This document shows positions 18,312 through 30,244 of a stretch of DNA of 64,000 bases, in pieces. This DNA is from Sphingobacterium endophyticum (GTDB taxonomy: Bacteria; Bacteroidota; Bacteroidia; Sphingobacteriales; Sphingobacteriaceae): contig NZ_SMMI01000003.1 in the NCBI RefSeq assembly GCF_009733535.1, positions 186,001 through 250,000 of the forward strand, read 5' to 3'. The translations under genes were made by a program, and so were the position numbers. Positions within the stretch are counted from its first letter, which is position 1; each line of letters begins with the position of its first letter. The notes below the pieces were generated by a model. The model was not told the origin of the DNA, made no database searches, and saw nothing but the letters and a program-made list of their open reading frames with translations.

Positions 18312-21300
18312 TTAATCTTCTTCTTTAGAAGCTAATAACTGATCGTACTCCTCGCGAGAACCTACGATGATGTTACTGTATTGACGTAAACCTGTTCCTG
18401 ATGGGATTAAGTGTCCAACGATTACGTTTTCTTTCAATCCTAATAAGTTATCACGTTTACCTGCAATAGCAGCTTCATTCAATACTTTAGTAGTTTCCTG
18501 GAACGATGCAGCAGAGATAAATGATTTCGTACCTAATGAAGCTCTCGTAATACCTTGTAACAATGGACTTGAAGTCGCTGGAATTGCATCACGCACTTCC
18601 ACTAATTTCAAATCTTGACGTTTCAAACTTGAGTTTTCTTCACGTAATTTACGAAGATTAACGATCTGTCCTGGACGAAGCGTTTTTGAATCTCCTGAAT
18701 CTACAACAACTTTCTTGTCGTAAATTGAATCGTTTTCTTCCATGAAATCCCATTTATTTACTGCTTCTTTTTCTAAGAAACGAGTATCTCCCGGATCTTC
18801 GATATTCACTTTTTGCATCATTTGGTGAACGATGGTCTCGAAGTGCTTATCGTTGATCTTCACACCTTGTAGACGGTAAACCTCTTGGATACCATTTACA
18901 ATGTACTCTTGAACCGCAGATGGGCCTTTGATTGATAAGATATCTCCAGGAGAAATCTGACCATCTGAAAGTGGCATACCTGCTTTGATAAAGTCATTAT
19001 CCTGTACTAAGATGTGCTTAGAAAGTGGAACTAAGTATTTCTTAACTTGTCCATCTCTAGACTCGATAGAAATTTCACGGTTACCACGTTTAACACCTCC
19101 TAAGGATACAACACCATCAATCTCAGTTACAACAGCAGGGTTCGATGGATTACGAGCCTCGAATAACTCCGTTACACGAGGAAGACCTCCCGTAATATCT
19201 CGGGTCTTACCTGTAGAACGTGGAATCTTAACTAATACCGCTCCTTCTTTTACTTTCTGTCCATCTGATACCGATACGTGAGCTCCTACTGGAATGTTGT
19301 ATGAACGAATAACCTCACCTTTATTATCTAAAACCTTAATAGTAGGGTTTTTAGTTTTATCACGAGTTTCGATAATTACTTTCTCTTTGTGTCCTGTCTG
19401 CTCATCTGATTCCTCACGGAAGGTAATACCTTCAATAATAGCATCAAACTCAATCTTACCAGCAAATTCAGAAATAATTACCGCATTATATGGATCCCAA
19501 TCAACTAGTTTGGTACCTTTTTCTACTTTCTCACCTTCTTTAACGTATAGGTTAGAACCGTAAGGAATGATTTGTTGGTAAAGAACTTTTTTGTCTTCAT
19601 TAACAACCTTAATCTCTCCTGAACGACCTAAGACAACTTGGTATGGACCAAACTCGCCTTCTTTCTCAACCGTACGTACGTTTTCGAATTCGATTTTACC
19701 ATCATATTTAGCGATGATTGATGACTCAGCAGCAATGTTAGATGCCGTACCACCGACGTGGAATGTACGAAGTGTTAACTGTGTACCTGGCTCACCAATA
19801 GACTGTGCTGCAATTACACCAACTGCCTCTCCTAATTGAACACGCTTTCCTGACGCTAAGTTACGTCCATAACAACATGCACAAACTCCTCGTTTTGACT
19901 CACATGTCAATACCGAACGGATATCAACACCTTCAATCCCTGCGCTCTCAATCGCCTCTGCAACCTCTTCTGTAATATCATCATTCGCAGCAACGATTAG
20001 CTCGTTTGTTTCTGGATGGAAGACATCGTTTAATGGAGTACGCCCTAAAATACGGTCGTATAATGGTTCAACGATATCATCATTATCCTTAAGTGCTGTC
20101 GTATAGATACCACGTAATCCGTTACAATCTTGATCAACAACAATCATATCTTGTGCTACGTCATGTAAACGACGAGTTAAGTAACCCGCATCAGCCGTTT
20201 TTAATGCCGTATCCGCAAGACCTTTACGTGCACCGTGGGTAGAAATAAAGTACTCTAATACTGACAAACCTTCTTTGAAGTTTGACAGAATCGGGTTCTC
20301 AATAATCTCACCACCTGATGTACCTGATTTCTGCGGTTTCGCCATCAATCCACGCATACCACATAACTGACGAATCTGCTCTTTCGATCCACGTGCTCCT
20401 GAATCCAACATCATATATACTGAGTTGAAACCTTGATTGTCGTTCGAAAGAATATCCATCACGTGTGATGTCAACTTGTTGTTGATACGTGTCCAGATAT
20501 CGATGATTTGGTTATAACGTTCGTTGTTCGTAATGAAACCCATGTTATAGTTATTCATTACTTCTTCAACTTCATTCGATGCTTGAGCAATTAAATCTGC
20601 TTTCGCAGCAGGGATGTTCAAATCTTGTAAGTTGAACGATAATCCTCCTTTGAATGCCGTCTGGAATCCAAGTTCCTTCATGTCATCTAAGAACTTCGCC
20701 GCACGAGCCATACCCGTGTTCTTAACGATTTCTCCAATAACATTACGAAGTGATTTCTTAGTCAATAACTCATTGATGTAACCAACCTCTTCAGGAACGA
20801 TTTGGTTGAAGATTACACGACCAACTGTGGTATCAATGATCTGATCTTTGAATTCTCCTTCTTTAGTTTTAACACGTGCCTTAACCTTGATAAATGAGTG
20901 AAGATCAATTTTCCCTTCGTTCAAAGCGATAATAACCTCTTCTGCTGAATAGAAAGTACTTCCCTCACCTTGCATTTTGCGGCTATCATCAGTCTTACGG
21001 CCTTTAGTAATATAGTAAAGACCCAATACCATATCCTGTGATGGAACGGTAACTGGTGAACCATTTGCTGGGTTAAGAATGTTATGTGCTGCCAACATCA
21101 AAATCTGTGCTTCCAAAATTGCAGCATTACCTAATGGTAAGTGAACTGCCATCTGGTCACCGTCGAAATCGGCGTTGAACGCTGTACACACTAATGGGTG
21201 TAATTGAATCGCTTTTCCTTCAACTAAGGTTGGTTGGAAAGCTTGAATACCCAAACGGTGAAGCGTAGGTGCACGGTTTAGTAATACTGGGTGTCCTTTC

Positions 21301-22589
21301 AATACATTCTCAAGGATATCCCATACTACTGGATCTTTGCGATCTACAATTTTCTTAGCAGACTTCACTGTTTTTACAATTCCTCTTTCAATCATCTTAC
21401 GAATGATGAACGGTTTGTAAAGCTCAGCAGCCATGTCTTTAGGAAGACCACACTCATGTAGTTTCAAGTGTGGACCTACGACGATTACCGAACGAGCAGA
21501 ATAGTCAACACGTTTACCTAATAAGTTTTGACGGAAACGGCCTTGCTTACCTTTAAGGATATCCGATAAAGATTTCAATGCACGGTTACCTTCAGTCTTA
21601 ACAGCATTCACCTTACGTGAATTATCGAACAACGAGTCTACAGCTTCTTGAAGCATACGTTTCTCGTTACGTAAGATTACCTCTGGAGCCTTGATCTCGA
21701 TCAAACGCTTCAAACGGTTGTTACGGATAATTACACGACGGTACAAGTCATTTAAGTCTGATGTTGCAAAACGACCTCCATCCAAAGGTACTAATGGACG
21801 TAACTCTGGTGGAATAATAGGAACGATCTTAACAATCATCCATTCTGGACGGTTCTCGATATGATCATTTGCTCCACGGAAAGCCTCAACAACATGTAGA
21901 CGTTTTAACGCCTCATTCTTACGTTGTTGTGATGTTTCATTCGCAGCTTGGTGACGAAGATCGTATGATAACTGGTCTAAGTCTAGACGTTTCAATAAAT
22001 CTTCTAACGCCTCAGCACCCATCTTAGCAATGAATTTTTGAGGATCATTATCATCCAAGTATTGGTTTTCTTTTGGAAGCGTATCTAAGATATCTAAGTA
22101 CTCTTCTTCAGTTAAGAAATCCATGTATGAAATACCATCTTCTTCTTTGATACCTGCTTGAATAACAACATATCGCTCGTAGTAGATGATCATATCCAAC
22201 TTCTTCGTTGGAAGTCCTAATAAGTATCCAATTTTGTTTGGAAGAGAACGGAAATACCAAATATGAGCAACAGGAACTACCAAATTGATGTGTCCCATAC
22301 GCTCACGACGTACTTTCTTCTCTGTTACCTCAACACCACAACGGTCACAAACGATACCTTTGTAACGGATACGTTTATACTTACCACAGTGACATTCATA
22401 GTCTTTTACTGGACCGAAAATACGCTCACAGAATAGACCATCACGCTCTGGTTTGTAAGTACGGTAGTTGATGGTTTCTGGTTTAGTAACCTCACCACTT
22501 GAACGCTCCAAAATAGTTTCTGGAGATGCTAAGCTGATCGTAATCGATGTAAAGTTACTTTTGATTTTATTATCTTTTTTGTAAGACAT
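18312..22589 (-). CDS. rpoC: RNA polymerase subunit beta'
   Basis: A 1425-residue full-length subunit. The N-terminal zinc ribbon (CHCGKYKR...CDRCGVEV, about residues 66-87), the active-site [12 protein letters not shown] (three Mg-binding Asp), the bridge/trigger region with [20 protein letters not shown], the second zinc site [14 protein letters not shown], and the [17 protein letters not shown] block are all intact. The length fits Bacteroidota RpoC. It follows rpoB after 73 bases and is the last gene of the operon. Confidence 0.98.
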   Translation of the reverse strand: MSYKKDNKIKSNFTSITISLASPETILERSSGEVTKPETINYRTYKPERDGLFCERIFGPVKDYECHCGKYKRIRYKGIVCDRCGVEVTEKKVRRERMGHINLVVPVAHIWYFRSLPNKIGYLLGLPTKKLDMIIYYERYVVIQAGIKEEDGISYMDFLTEEEYLDILDTLPKENQYLDDNDPQKFIAKMGAEALEDLLKRLDLDQLSYDLRHQAANETSQQRKNEALKRLHVVEAFRGANDHIENRPEWMIVKIVPIIPPELRPLVPLDGGRFATSDLNDLYRRVIIRNNRLKRLIEIKAPEVILRNEKRMLQEAVDSLFDNSRKVNAVKTEGNRALKSLSDILKGKQGRFRQNLLGKRVDYSARSVIVVGPHLKLHECGLPKDMAAELYKPFIIRKMIERGIVKTVKSAKKIVDRKDPVVWDILENVLKGHPVLLNRAPTLHRLGIQAFQPTLVEGKAIQLHPLVCTAFNADFDGDQMAVHLPLGNAAILEAQILMLAAHNILNPANGSPVTVPSQDMVLGLYYITKGRKTDDSRKMQGEGSTFYSAEEVIIALNEGKIDLHSFIKVKARVKTKEGEFKDQIIDTTVGRVIFNQIVPEEVGYINELLTKKSLRNVIGEIVKNTGMARAAKFLDDMKELGFQTAFKGGLSFNLQDLNIPAAKADLIAQASNEVEEVMNNYNMGFITNNERYNQIIDIWTRINNKLTSHVMDILSNDNQGFNSVYMMLDSGARGSKEQIRQLCGMRGLMAKPQKSGTSGGEIIENPILSNFKEGLSVLEYFISTHGARKGLADTALKTADAGYLTRRLHDVAQDMIVVDQDCNGLRGIYTTALKDNDDIVEPLYDRILGRTPLNDVFHPETNELIVAANDDITEEVAEAIESAGIEGVDIRSVLTCESKRGVCACCYGRNLASGKRVQLGEAVGVIAAQSIGEPGTQLTLRTFHVGGTASNIAAESSIIAKYDGKIEFENVRTVEKEGEFGPYQVVLGRSGEIKVVNEDKKVLYQQIIPYGSNLYVKEGEKVEKGTKLVDWDPYNAVIISEFAGKIEFDAIIEGITFREESDEQTGHKEKVIIETRDKTKNPTIKVLDNKGEVIRSYNIPVGAHVSVSDGQKVKEGAVLVKIPRSTGKTRDITGGLPRVTELFEARNPSNPAVVTEIDGVVSLGGVKRGNREISIESRDGQVKKYLVPLSKHILVQDNDFIKAGMPLSDGQISPGDILSIKGPSAVQEYIVNGIQEVYRLQGVKINDKHFETIVHQMMQKVNIEDPGDTRFLEKEAVNKWDFMEENDSIYDKKVVVDSGDSKTLRPGQIVNLRKLREENSSLKRQDLKLVEVRDAIPATSSPLLQGITRASLGTKSFISAASFQETTKVLNEAAIAGKRDNLLGLKENVIVGHLIPSGTGLRQYSNIIVGSREEYDQLLASKEED

Positions 22590-22618
22590 ACTTAGTAAAA
22601 AGTTAAAGCTGTATATGA

Positions 22619-22651
22619 AAGCTTAAGAAGGTTATGCACCCTCTTAAGCTT
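22619..22651 (-). promoter_or_regulatory. Hairpin in the rpoB-rpoC spacer
   Basis: A 10-base perfect inverted repeat (AAGCTTAAGA / TCTTAAGCTT) with a 13-base loop lies between rpoB and rpoC. There is no T-run after it on the - strand, so it is more likely an mRNA processing or stability element than a terminator. Confidence 0.5.
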
Positions 22652-22662
22652 AATTTGCTTGA

Positions 22663-25600
22663 TTAATCTAATGTGATATCTAAACCTAGTCCGCGTAGCT
22701 CGTGTACCAATACGTTGAACGATTCTGGTACCGATGGAGTTGGAAGGTTGTTTCCTTTTACGATTGCCTCGTAAGTTTTCGCACGACCTACAACATCATC
22801 AGACTTAACAGTTAAGATCTCTTGTAGGATGTTAGATGCACCGAATGCCTCTAATGCCCAAACCTCCATCTCACCAAAACGCTGACCACCGAACTGTGCC
22901 TTACCACCTAATGGTTGTTGTGTAATCAACGAGTATGGTCCAATTGAACGAGCGTGCATTTTGTCATCTACCATGTGTCCTAATTTCAACATGTAGATTA
23001 CCCCTACTGTAGTAGGTTGGTCAAAACGCTCTCCTGTCAATCCATTGTATAAATAGGTACGACCTGATTTAGGTAATTCCGCTTTCTCTACCCACTCCTC
23101 TACTTGGTCCATTTCTGCACCATCAAAGATCGGTGTAGCAAACTTAACACCTAATTTCTGTCCTGCCCATCCTAATACAGTTTCATAAATCTGTCCAAGG
23201 TTCATACGAGATGGTACCCCTAATGGATTTAAAACGATATCAACTGGTGTTCCGTCCTCTAAGAATGGCATATCCTCATCACGTACGATACGTGCTACGA
23301 TACCTTTGTTACCGTGACGACCTGCCATCTTATCTCCAACTTTCAGCTTACGTTTTTTAGCAACATAAACCTTAGCCATTTGAACAATTCCTGATGGAAG
23401 CTCATCTCCCACTGAGATCGCGAATTTCTCACGTTTGAATGCACCCAACTCCTCATTAAGCTTAATGTTGTAGTTGTGTAATGCAATCTTAATCATGTCA
23501 TTCTTATCGTCATCAGTAGTCCAGCCTGTTGGATTAACGTTGTTATAATCTAGATCTGTAAGAATCTTTTGAGTAAACTTCGCTCCTTTTGCTACCAAAA
23601 GCTCTTTATAAACATTGTAAATTCCTTGTGAGGTCTTACCGTTTACAATCGTAAATAATTTGTCAACTAAACGATCTTTAAGAACTTTAACATTCCTATC
23701 ATGTGCTACTTCTAGTTTCTCTAATGCTTTACGCTCTACTTCCTTAGACATTTTCTTAGCACGAGAGAATAACTTCGTATCAATTACAACACCTTTAATA
23801 GATGGTGGAGTTTTTAATGAAGCATCTTTCACGTCTCCTGCTTTGTCACCAAAGATGGCACGTAAAAGTTTCTCTTCTGGTGAAGGATCAGACTCTCCTT
23901 TTGGTGTAATCTTACCAATTAAGATATCTCCTTCGCCAACCTCTGCTCCGACACGGATAATACCGTTCTCATCAAGGTCTTTCGTAGCTTCTTCTGAAAC
24001 GTTTGGAATATCAGCAGTCAATTCCTCCTCACCACGTTTTGTGTCACGAACTTCTAGTTCAAATTCCTCAATATGTAATGAAGTGAATAAATCTTGTGAT
24101 ACTACACGCTCTGAAATTACGATCGCATCCTCAAAGTTGTATCCTTGCCAAGGCATGAATGCTACTTTCAAGTTTCTACCTAATGCTAATTCGCCGTCCT
24201 CAGTTGCATAACCCTCACATAATACTTGTCCTTTTTCAACACGTTGTCCTTTTCTTACGATAGGCTTCAAGTTGATACAAGTATTTTGGTTGGTTTTCTT
24301 GAATTTAGTCAATCTATAAGCTTTCACATCATCATCGAAAGAAACTAAACGATCGTTGTCGTTTCTGTCGTAACGGATATGAATTTCTTGTGCATCAACA
24401 TATTCTACTACTCCGTTTCCTTCAGCATTGATCAAAGTACGTGAATCTTTAGCTACGCGAGCCTCTAATCCTGTACCTACAACTGGTGCTTGTGGACGCA
24501 ATAATGGAACTGCCTGACGTTGCATGTTCGATCCCATCAATGCACGGTTAGCATCATCATGCTCCAAGAATGGAATCAATGATGCCGCAATTGAGGTAAT
24601 CTGGTTAGGAGCAACGTCCATATAGTCTAATTTCTCAGGCTCAATAATCGGGAAGTCACCCTCATATCTTGCTTTTACTTTCGCATCTAAGAAATTACCT
24701 TTATCATCATACAAAGCGTTTGCTTGTGCAATTGTTTTGTCATCTTCATCTTCCGCTGATAAGTAAACAACTGGTTTGTCAACAACAACCTTACCTTCTG
24801 CTACGATACGGTATGGTGTTTCGATAAATCCTAAGTTGTTAATCTTTGCATGGACTGAAAGTGATGAAATCAAACCAATGTTTGGACCCTCTGGAGTTTC
24901 AATAGTACACAAACGACCGTAGTGCGTGTAGTGAACGTCACGTACCTCGAAACCAGCACGCTCTCTTGAAAGACCACCAGGACCTAAAGCTGAAAGACGA
25001 CGTTTGTGCGTAATCTCCGCTAATGGGTTGGTTTGGTCCATGAACTGTGATAACTGGTTCGTTCCGAAGAATGAATTGATAACCGATGACAATGTACGAG
25101 CATTGATCAAGTCCGTTGGTGTAAACACCTCGTTATCACGTATGTTCATACGCTCACGGATTGTACGTGCCATACGAGCAAGTCCTACACCGAATTGAGC
25201 ATATAATTGCTCACCTACCGTACGAACACGACGGTTAGATAAGTGGTCAATATCATCCACCTCAGCTTTTGAATTGATCAAGTTGATCAAATACTTAACA
25301 ATAGCAATGATATCTTCACGCGTTAATACTTTCGTATCTGATGGCGTATCAAGTTTCAATTTACGGTTGATACGGTATCTACCTACATCACCTAAATCGT
25401 AACGTTTATCCGAAAAGAACAAACGGTCAATGATACCACGTGCAGTTTCCTCATCAGGTGGTTCTGCGTTACGTAATTGACGATAGATATGCTCCACCGC
25501 TTCCTTCTCAGAATTCGAAGTATCTTTCTGTAATGTGTTATATATAATCGAATAGTCCGCATTGTTCGACTCATCTTCCTTAGTAAGGATAATGGATTTT

Positions 25601-26472
25601 ACTCCAGCGTCGATGATTAAATCAATGTGGTCTTCTTCTAAGATTGTTTCACGCTCAAGAATAATCTCGTTACGATCAATCGATACTACTTCTCCAGTAT
25701 CTTCATCCACGAAATCTTCTGTCCATTTGTTCAATACCCTAGCCGCTAAACGACGACCAACGTATTTCTTCAATCCAGATTTACTAACTTTTACTTCATC
25801 TGCAAGGTCGAAAAGTTCTAAGATTTCCTTATCCGAATCAAAACCGATCGCACGTAACAAGGTAGTAACTGGGAATTTTTTCTTACGATCGATATAAGCA
25901 TACATAACGTTGTTTACGTCTGTTGCAAACTCGATCCAAGATCCTTTAAAAGGAATAACCCTAGCAGAATAAAGTTTAGTACCATTCGTGTGTCTACTTT
26001 GACCAAAGAACACACCAGGGGAACGGTGCAATTGAGAAACAATAACACGCTCCGCTCCATTGATAACGAAAGTACCTTTTGGAGTCATGTACGGAATTGT
26101 TCCTAAATACACATCTTGTACAATGGTTTCAAAATCTTCGTGTTCTTCATCATTACAAGATAACTTCAATTTTGCCTTTAAAGGAACGCTATAAGTCAAG
26201 CCACGCTCGATACACTCTTGAATATCATAACGCGGTGGATCAATGAAATAATCCAAAAACTCTAGCACAAAGATGTTTCTTGAATCAGAAATAGGGAAGT
26301 TTTCTGCGAAAACCTTGTAAAGCCCTTCCTGATGGCGGTTGTCAGAAGTAGTTTCTAATTGAAAAAACTCCTTGAAAGACTCCAATTGTACGTCCAAGAA
26401 ATCCGGGTAATCAATTACCTTCTTACTTGTCGCAAAATTTACTCTTTCTTTTTGAATATTATTGTTTGCCAA
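22663..26472 (-). CDS. rpoB: RNA polymerase subunit beta
   Basis: A 1269-residue full-length subunit. The rifampicin region reads [20 protein letters not shown] then [20 protein letters not shown], that is, wild type at the usual Asp, His and Ser resistance positions. The C-terminal [18 protein letters not shown] and the end [13 protein letters not shown] are typical. It starts at ATG 26472, after a 165-base spacer from rplL that holds a strong hairpin. Confidence 0.98.
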   Translation of the reverse strand: MANNNIQKERVNFATSKKVIDYPDFLDVQLESFKEFFQLETTSDNRHQEGLYKVFAENFPISDSRNIFVLEFLDYFIDPPRYDIQECIERGLTYSVPLKAKLKLSCNDEEHEDFETIVQDVYLGTIPYMTPKGTFVINGAERVIVSQLHRSPGVFFGQSRHTNGTKLYSARVIPFKGSWIEFATDVNNVMYAYIDRKKKFPVTTLLRAIGFDSDKEILELFDLADEVKVSKSGLKKYVGRRLAARVLNKWTEDFVDEDTGEVVSIDRNEIILERETILEEDHIDLIIDAGVKSIILTKEDESNNADYSIIYNTLQKDTSNSEKEAVEHIYRQLRNAEPPDEETARGIIDRLFFSDKRYDLGDVGRYRINRKLKLDTPSDTKVLTREDIIAIVKYLINLINSKAEVDDIDHLSNRRVRTVGEQLYAQFGVGLARMARTIRERMNIRDNEVFTPTDLINARTLSSVINSFFGTNQLSQFMDQTNPLAEITHKRRLSALGPGGLSRERAGFEVRDVHYTHYGRLCTIETPEGPNIGLISSLSVHAKINNLGFIETPYRIVAEGKVVVDKPVVYLSAEDEDDKTIAQANALYDDKGNFLDAKVKARYEGDFPIIEPEKLDYMDVAPNQITSIAASLIPFLEHDDANRALMGSNMQRQAVPLLRPQAPVVGTGLEARVAKDSRTLINAEGNGVVEYVDAQEIHIRYDRNDNDRLVSFDDDVKAYRLTKFKKTNQNTCINLKPIVRKGQRVEKGQVLCEGYATEDGELALGRNLKVAFMPWQGYNFEDAIVISERVVSQDLFTSLHIEEFELEVRDTKRGEEELTADIPNVSEEATKDLDENGIIRVGAEVGEGDILIGKITPKGESDPSPEEKLLRAIFGDKAGDVKDASLKTPPSIKGVVIDTKLFSRAKKMSKEVERKALEKLEVAHDRNVKVLKDRLVDKLFTIVNGKTSQGIYNVYKELLVAKGAKFTQKILTDLDYNNVNPTGWTTDDDKNDMIKIALHNYNIKLNEELGAFKREKFAISVGDELPSGIVQMAKVYVAKKRKLKVGDKMAGRHGNKGIVARIVRDEDMPFLEDGTPVDIVLNPLGVPSRMNLGQIYETVLGWAGQKLGVKFATPIFDGAEMDQVEEWVEKAELPKSGRTYLYNGLTGERFDQPTTVGVIYMLKLGHMVDDKMHARSIGPYSLITQQPLGGKAQFGGQRFGEMEVWALEAFGASNILQEILTVKSDDVVGRAKTYEAIVKGNNLPTPSVPESFNVLVHELRGLGLDITLD

Positions 26473-26582
26473 GGGAATAAGAATTTAGTTTAAAAAAACT
26501 GAGCTAACATGTTGCTGATTTAACCTTCCGATCAAGCATCAGCAAAAACTTGATCCGTATACTATATATTATAAACAGGAAT

Positions 26583-26613
26583 AGACTCTGATAGATTTGG
26601 ACTATCAGAGTCT
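26583..26613 (-). promoter_or_regulatory. Attenuator-like hairpin between rplL and rpoB
   Basis: A perfect 12-base stem (AGACTCTGATAG / CTATCAGAGTCT) with a 7-base loop, placed 24 bases after the rplL stop. Downstream on the - strand there is no strong U-run. In E. coli the same spacer holds an attenuator and an RNase III site that lower rpoBC relative to ribosomal proteins; the position suggests a similar role here. Confidence 0.65.
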
Positions 26614-26637
26614 AAGTTTTTGGCGCTTTATGCGAGA

Positions 26638-27018
26638 TTACTTAATCTCAACAACAGCTCCAGCTTCTTCTAATTGTTTTTTCAAAGCTTCTGCTTCGTC
26701 TTTAGAAACACCAGTTTTTAATTCTTTAGGTGCACCGTCAACTAAATCTTTAGCTTCTTTCAAACCTAAACCAGCTAAGTCTTTAACTAATTTAACTACA
26801 GCTAATTTCTGACCACCAGCTTCTTTCAAGATTACATCAAATGATGTTTTCTCTTCAGCAGCAGCAGCACCTTCGCCAGCACCTGGAGCAGCAGCAACAG
26901 CTACAGCAGCAGCAGCAGGCTCGATACCATACTCGTCTTTTAAGATATCAGCTAATTCTTTAACTTCTTTTACTGTTAAGTTTACTAACTGTTCAGCAAG
27001 TTGTTTTAAATCTGCCAT
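26638..27018 (-). CDS. rplL: Ribosomal protein bL12 (L7/L12)
   Basis: A 126-residue acidic stalk protein. The N-terminal dimerisation domain (about 1-35) is followed by an Ala-rich hinge ([20 protein letters not shown]) and the C-terminal factor-binding domain with [28 protein letters not shown] and the [10 protein letters not shown] stretch. Length and order after rplJ are standard. Confidence 0.98.
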   Translation of the reverse strand: MADLKQLAEQLVNLTVKEVKELADILKDEYGIEPAAAAVAVAAAPGAGEGAAAAEEKTSFDVILKEAGGQKLAVVKLVKDLAGLGLKEAKDLVDGAPKELKTGVSKDEAEALKKQLEEAGAVVEIK

Positions 27019-27067
27019 TTTATTTTGAATTTTTGAATTTCTTTAAAAAATATTGTTAATTAAAATT

Positions 27068-27099
27068 TAACGAACGTCTGTTAATGTGAGGGTTCGTTA
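27068..27099 (-). promoter_or_regulatory. Inverted repeat in the rplJ-rplL spacer
   Basis: An 8-base repeat (TAACGAAC / GTTCGTTA) with a 16-base loop spans the rplJ stop codon and the start of the spacer; on the - strand an AT-rich tract follows. It could stabilise the rplJ 3' end or act as a weak partial terminator. Confidence 0.35.
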
Positions 27100-27615
27100 G
27101 CCTCTTTCTTCTAAAGCTTTTACTAAGCCTGAAATTGTATTTCCGCCTGATTGAAGTGCAGAAATAACGTTCTTCGCAGGTGATTGAAGTAATGCAATAA
27201 CGTCTGCAATAAGTTCTTCCTTAGATTTAAGGGTAACTAATGCGTCAAGCTGGTTGTCACCAACAAAAGCAGTCTCTTGAATATATGCCGCTTTTAATAC
27301 TGGTTTGTCACCTTCTTTACGTAATTGCTTGATCAATTTCGCCGGAGCATTCCCTGTTTCTGAAAACATTAAGGTTGACGCTCCTTTTAATACGCCAAAG
27401 ATCTCTTCTGAATCAACACCAGCCTCTAACAACGCCTTCTTAATTAAAGTGTTTTTTACAACCTTAATCTCGATTCCTTGCTCGAAACATTTACGACGAA
27501 TGTTATTCACCTTCTCTACTGTCAGATTAGCAGTGTCAGCAATGTAAAAATTACCGTAAGATTTAATCTGTTCAGCTAAAGCTTCAACAATTTCATGTTT
27601 AAGTTCTTTTCTCAT
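27097..27615 (-). CDS. rplJ: Ribosomal protein uL10
   Basis: A 172-residue stalk base protein that anchors bL12 dimers on 23S rRNA. The N-terminal rRNA-binding domain (KHEIVEALAEQI, YIADTANLTVEKVNNIRR, VVKNTLIKKAL) and the C-terminal bL12-binding helix (about 145-172, VISALQSGGNTISGLVKALE) are present. It starts at ATG 27615, two bases after the rplA stop. Confidence 0.97.
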   Translation of the reverse strand: MRKELKHEIVEALAEQIKSYGNFYIADTANLTVEKVNNIRRKCFEQGIEIKVVKNTLIKKALLEAGVDSEEIFGVLKGASTLMFSETGNAPAKLIKQLRKEGDKPVLKAAYIQETAFVGDNQLDALVTLKSKEELIADVIALLQSPAKNVISALQSGGNTISGLVKALEERG

Positions 27616-27617
27616 GA

Positions 27618-28316
27618 TTAAATTCCTGCTACTGATTTAGTTTCAATATGAATACTAGGACTCATAGTTGAAGAAATGTGAATACTCTTGAAGTACGTTC
27701 CTTTTGCTGCAGATGGTTTCAAACGTGAAATCGTTTGTAACACTTCTAATGCGTTGTCATAGATTTTATCTGCGTCGAAAGACACTTTACCAACTGAAGT
27801 ATGGATGATACCCGTTTTGTCAACTTTGAAGTCGATCTTACCAGCTTTAACCTCAGTTACAGCTTTTCCTACTTCCGTAGTTACTGTACCTGTTTTAGGG
27901 TTAGGCATTAAGTTTCTTGGACCTAAAATACGACCCAATTTACCTACTTTCGCCATAACACTAGGCATTGTGATGATAATGTCAACGTCAGTCCAACCAC
28001 CTTCGATTTTGCTGATATAGTCATCAAGACCTACGTAGTCTGCACCCGCCGCCTTAGCTTCTTCCTCCTTATCAGGAGTACATAAAACTAATACACGAAC
28101 TGTCTTACCAGTACCGTGTGGCAATGTTGCAATACCACGAACCATTTGATTTGCTTTACGAGGATCTACGCCCAAACGAACGTCGATATCCACAGAAGCA
28201 TCAAATTTGGTGTTGGTGATCTCTTTTACTAAAGCCGCAGCGTCTTTCAAAGAGTATGCTTTACCAGCTTCAATTTTGGATAGTGCCGCTTTTTGATTTT
28301 TTGTTAATCTAGCCAC
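27618..28316 (-). CDS. rplA: Ribosomal protein uL1
   Basis: A 232-residue L1-stalk protein. The conserved block [19 protein letters not shown] (about 131-149) and the end segment [20 protein letters not shown] identify it. uL1 is also the autogenous repressor of the rplK-rplA unit in many bacteria. It lies 22 bases after rplK. Confidence 0.98.
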   Translation of the reverse strand: MARLTKNQKAALSKIEAGKAYSLKDAAALVKEITNTKFDASVDIDVRLGVDPRKANQMVRGIATLPHGTGKTVRVLVLCTPDKEEEAKAAGADYVGLDDYISKIEGGWTDVDIIITMPSVMAKVGKLGRILGPRNLMPNPKTGTVTTEVGKAVTEVKAGKIDFKVDKTGIIHTSVGKVSFDADKIYDNALEVLQTISRLKPSAAKGTYFKSIHISSTMSPSIHIETKSVAGI

Positions 28317-28338
28317 TTTCTTAAACTGATTTCGTTAA

Positions 28339-28782
28339 TTAATTTTTCCAAGGAGCATCACCTGAAACAGTGATACCCATACTACGCGCTGTACCAGCAA
28401 CCATTCTCATAGCTGATTCTACAGTAAATGCATTCAAATCTGGCATCTTATCCTCCGCAATTGTCTTTACTTGATCCCAAGTAATTGACGCTACTTTCTT
28501 ACGGTTTGGCTCCCCTGATCCGCTCTTAAGCTTCGCTGCATCCTTTAACTGAACAGCTACCGGAGGAGTTTTAATGATAAAATCAAAAGATTTGTCGGCA
28601 TATACAGTGATCACAACAGGTAATACTTGTCCTGGTTTGTCTTGCGTACGAGCGTTAAATTGCTTACAGAAATCCATAATGTTCACACCCTTAGCACCTA
28701 ATGCAGGCCCTACTGGTGGAGATGGATTCGCAGCTCCGCCCTTCACTTGTAATTTTACTAACGCACTGACTTCTTTTGCCAT
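28339..28782 (-). CDS. rplK: Ribosomal protein uL11
   Basis: A 147-residue GTPase-centre protein. [20 protein letters not shown] at the N-terminus and [10 protein letters not shown] at the C-terminus are diagnostic. It is the first gene of the ribosomal protein/RNA polymerase transcription unit. In most bacteria nusG lies directly upstream; here three other genes intervene. Confidence 0.98.
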   Translation of the reverse strand: MAKEVSALVKLQVKGGAANPSPPVGPALGAKGVNIMDFCKQFNARTQDKPGQVLPVVITVYADKSFDFIIKTPPVAVQLKDAAKLKSGSGEPNRKKVASITWDQVKTIAEDKMPDLNAFTVESAMRMVAGTARSMGITVSGDAPWKN

Positions 28783-28889
28783 TTTTTCTGTGATTTAATT
28801 TGTTAAATGTTTGTTAGTAAGTTGGAAGCAATAACGTAACATTTAATTTCTCGCCAGCGCAAACGCAATATTTGCAACCAAACGAGGTG

Positions 28890-28897
28890 CAAAGATA
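28890..28897 (-). promoter_or_regulatory. Promoter of the rplK-rpoC operon (-7 box TATCTTTG)
   Basis: On the - strand, TATCTTTG fits the Bacteroidota -7 consensus TAnnTTTG exactly; TTTT lies about 20 bases upstream in the -33 place. This would give a leader of about 100 bases before the rplK ATG (28782), room for uL1 feedback control. The same box precedes the tRNA-tuf unit. Confidence 0.6.
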
Positions 28898-28936
28898 ACT
28901 ATAAAATCTATAAAATGAAAACTATTTTTTCTTTTT

Positions 28937-30160
28937 TTATTTACCCAATAATAACCGAACCTGATCACCCCAGGCACCTATCAATAAATCCGGAATCTTA
29001 TCCCCGTTTACATCCCCCACACTCTGACCCCAGGCCCGCTCAACAGTAACCTTCGGAATAACTTCTTCCGTCGCAAAACTGAACCTACCCTCACCATCAT
29101 TCCGCAATGCCTGAACTTGCATCGCCTCAAATGGCGGAATCTTTAAAGCACTCAATATAATATCCATATCACCATCACGATCAAAATCAATCACATTGGT
29201 AGCATACGTAGAAAAATCATAATCTGGAATCCTTTCCTCCGTTTCATCAACAAATTTCCCATCTCCTTTATTCATAAATATCCTTCCCCTTGAGTTTCGT
29301 TCCTTATTCCCACCATTACTGGTTAGGTTCGCAAAGAATATATCTGGCTTCCCATCTTTATCTGCATCAAATACGATAACTTCTCTTGAATGTAGCGGCT
29401 CCCTTTCAACTAAAGATCCTTCCCTTTCTGTGAACTTGCCCTTGCCATCATTAAAGTACAGCCGACTTGGTGGAGCCTCATTCGCTACCACCAAATCCAA
29501 ATCCCCATCTCCATCCGCATCAAATAATTTCACAGACTGGCTTTGGCTTGTATAATCTGGCAACAGTTCTGCCGTAGAATCAATCAAAAATCCAGGCTTT
29601 TCCGAATTGTTCAACCATAAAAATAATCCCGGCTTATCTCCTGTATTGCCTATAACAATATCTGGAAGGCCATCTCCATTAACATCCCCAATATCCAAAC
29701 CATTTCCTTCACTTTTTCCTAATAACCTGTCCGAAACATTCCGAAATGTACCATCTCCATTACCTAAATAATATTCATGATTTTGGTCGTCTTCAGCTAC
29801 AAATACCACATCTACAAAACCGTCATTATCCATATCGGCAACCCGAACATGTTCGGTATCATGGTTAGCATCCGCAAAAACACCCTTCTTCCATGTGAAA
29901 TTTCCATTTCCATCATTTATGTATAGCCGATTTGGCTGGTTTTCCAATGCTAATACGATATCTAATGAATTATCCCCATTGACATCTACCAAGACTACAT
30001 CCAAAGCATGAGTCTTTGGATCCAATGGAATGCTGGTTTCTGTAATGTCTGAGAAATATGCTGTTTCATTATCCTGTCCATATAAACAAGTTTCCATTCC
30101 AAAAAGGAGTAAAAGAGCCGTAAAGCCCAATTTACTGGGTTTTAAAATTTGATTATTCAT
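28937..30160 (-). CDS. Secreted FG-GAP/VCBS repeat protein
   Basis: A 407-residue exported protein. The N-terminal signal peptide (hydrophobic LGFTALLLLFGMETCLYGQ) is cut around residue 32. Seven calcium-binding-like repeat motifs of the type D-x-N/D-x-D-G-x-x-D follow, for example DVNGDNSLDIV, DMDNDGFVDVV, DADGDGDLDLV and DFDRDGDMDII, indicating a seven-bladed beta-propeller like integrin alpha N-domains. I start it at ATG 30160; an upstream extension of 23 codons lacks a reason. Such proteins often bind glycans or proteins at the cell surface. It sits in the same direction after a GH18 glycosidase, 84 bases apart. Confidence 0.85.
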   Translation of the reverse strand: MNNQILKPSKLGFTALLLLFGMETCLYGQDNETAYFSDITETSIPLDPKTHALDVVLVDVNGDNSLDIVLALENQPNRLYINDGNGNFTWKKGVFADANHDTEHVRVADMDNDGFVDVVFVAEDDQNHEYYLGNGDGTFRNVSDRLLGKSEGNGLDIGDVNGDGLPDIVIGNTGDKPGLFLWLNNSEKPGFLIDSTAELLPDYTSQSQSVKLFDADGDGDLDLVVANEAPPSRLYFNDGKGKFTEREGSLVEREPLHSREVIVFDADKDGKPDIFFANLTSNGGNKERNSRGRIFMNKGDGKFVDETEERIPDYDFSTYATNVIDFDRDGDMDIILSALKIPPFEAMQVQALRNDGEGRFSFATEEVIPKVTVERAWGQSVGDVNGDKIPDLLIGAWGDQVRLLLGK

Positions 30161-30244
30161 AAGCTTTATTTTATAATGGTTAACAGAAATAAAAGATAAC
30201 CCCTTGTATGACAAACAATAAGATAACATTTTTGTTTGAAAACA

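Noticed and set aside
18985..19839. Three open frames of 80-100 codons on the + strand inside rpoC
   Set aside because: Shadow frames of rpoC with no promoter, family match or independent signal.
23660..24211. 183-codon open frame on the + strand inside rpoB
   Set aside because: It is antisense to a conserved essential gene, has no domain, and its Ser/Thr-rich composition is what the reverse strand of rpoB codons gives.
29000..30160. Internal repeats that could pass for DNA repeats or a CRISPR array
   Set aside because: They are the degenerate protein-level FG-GAP repeats; spacing and sequence are not CRISPR-like. No CRISPR array is visible anywhere in the window.
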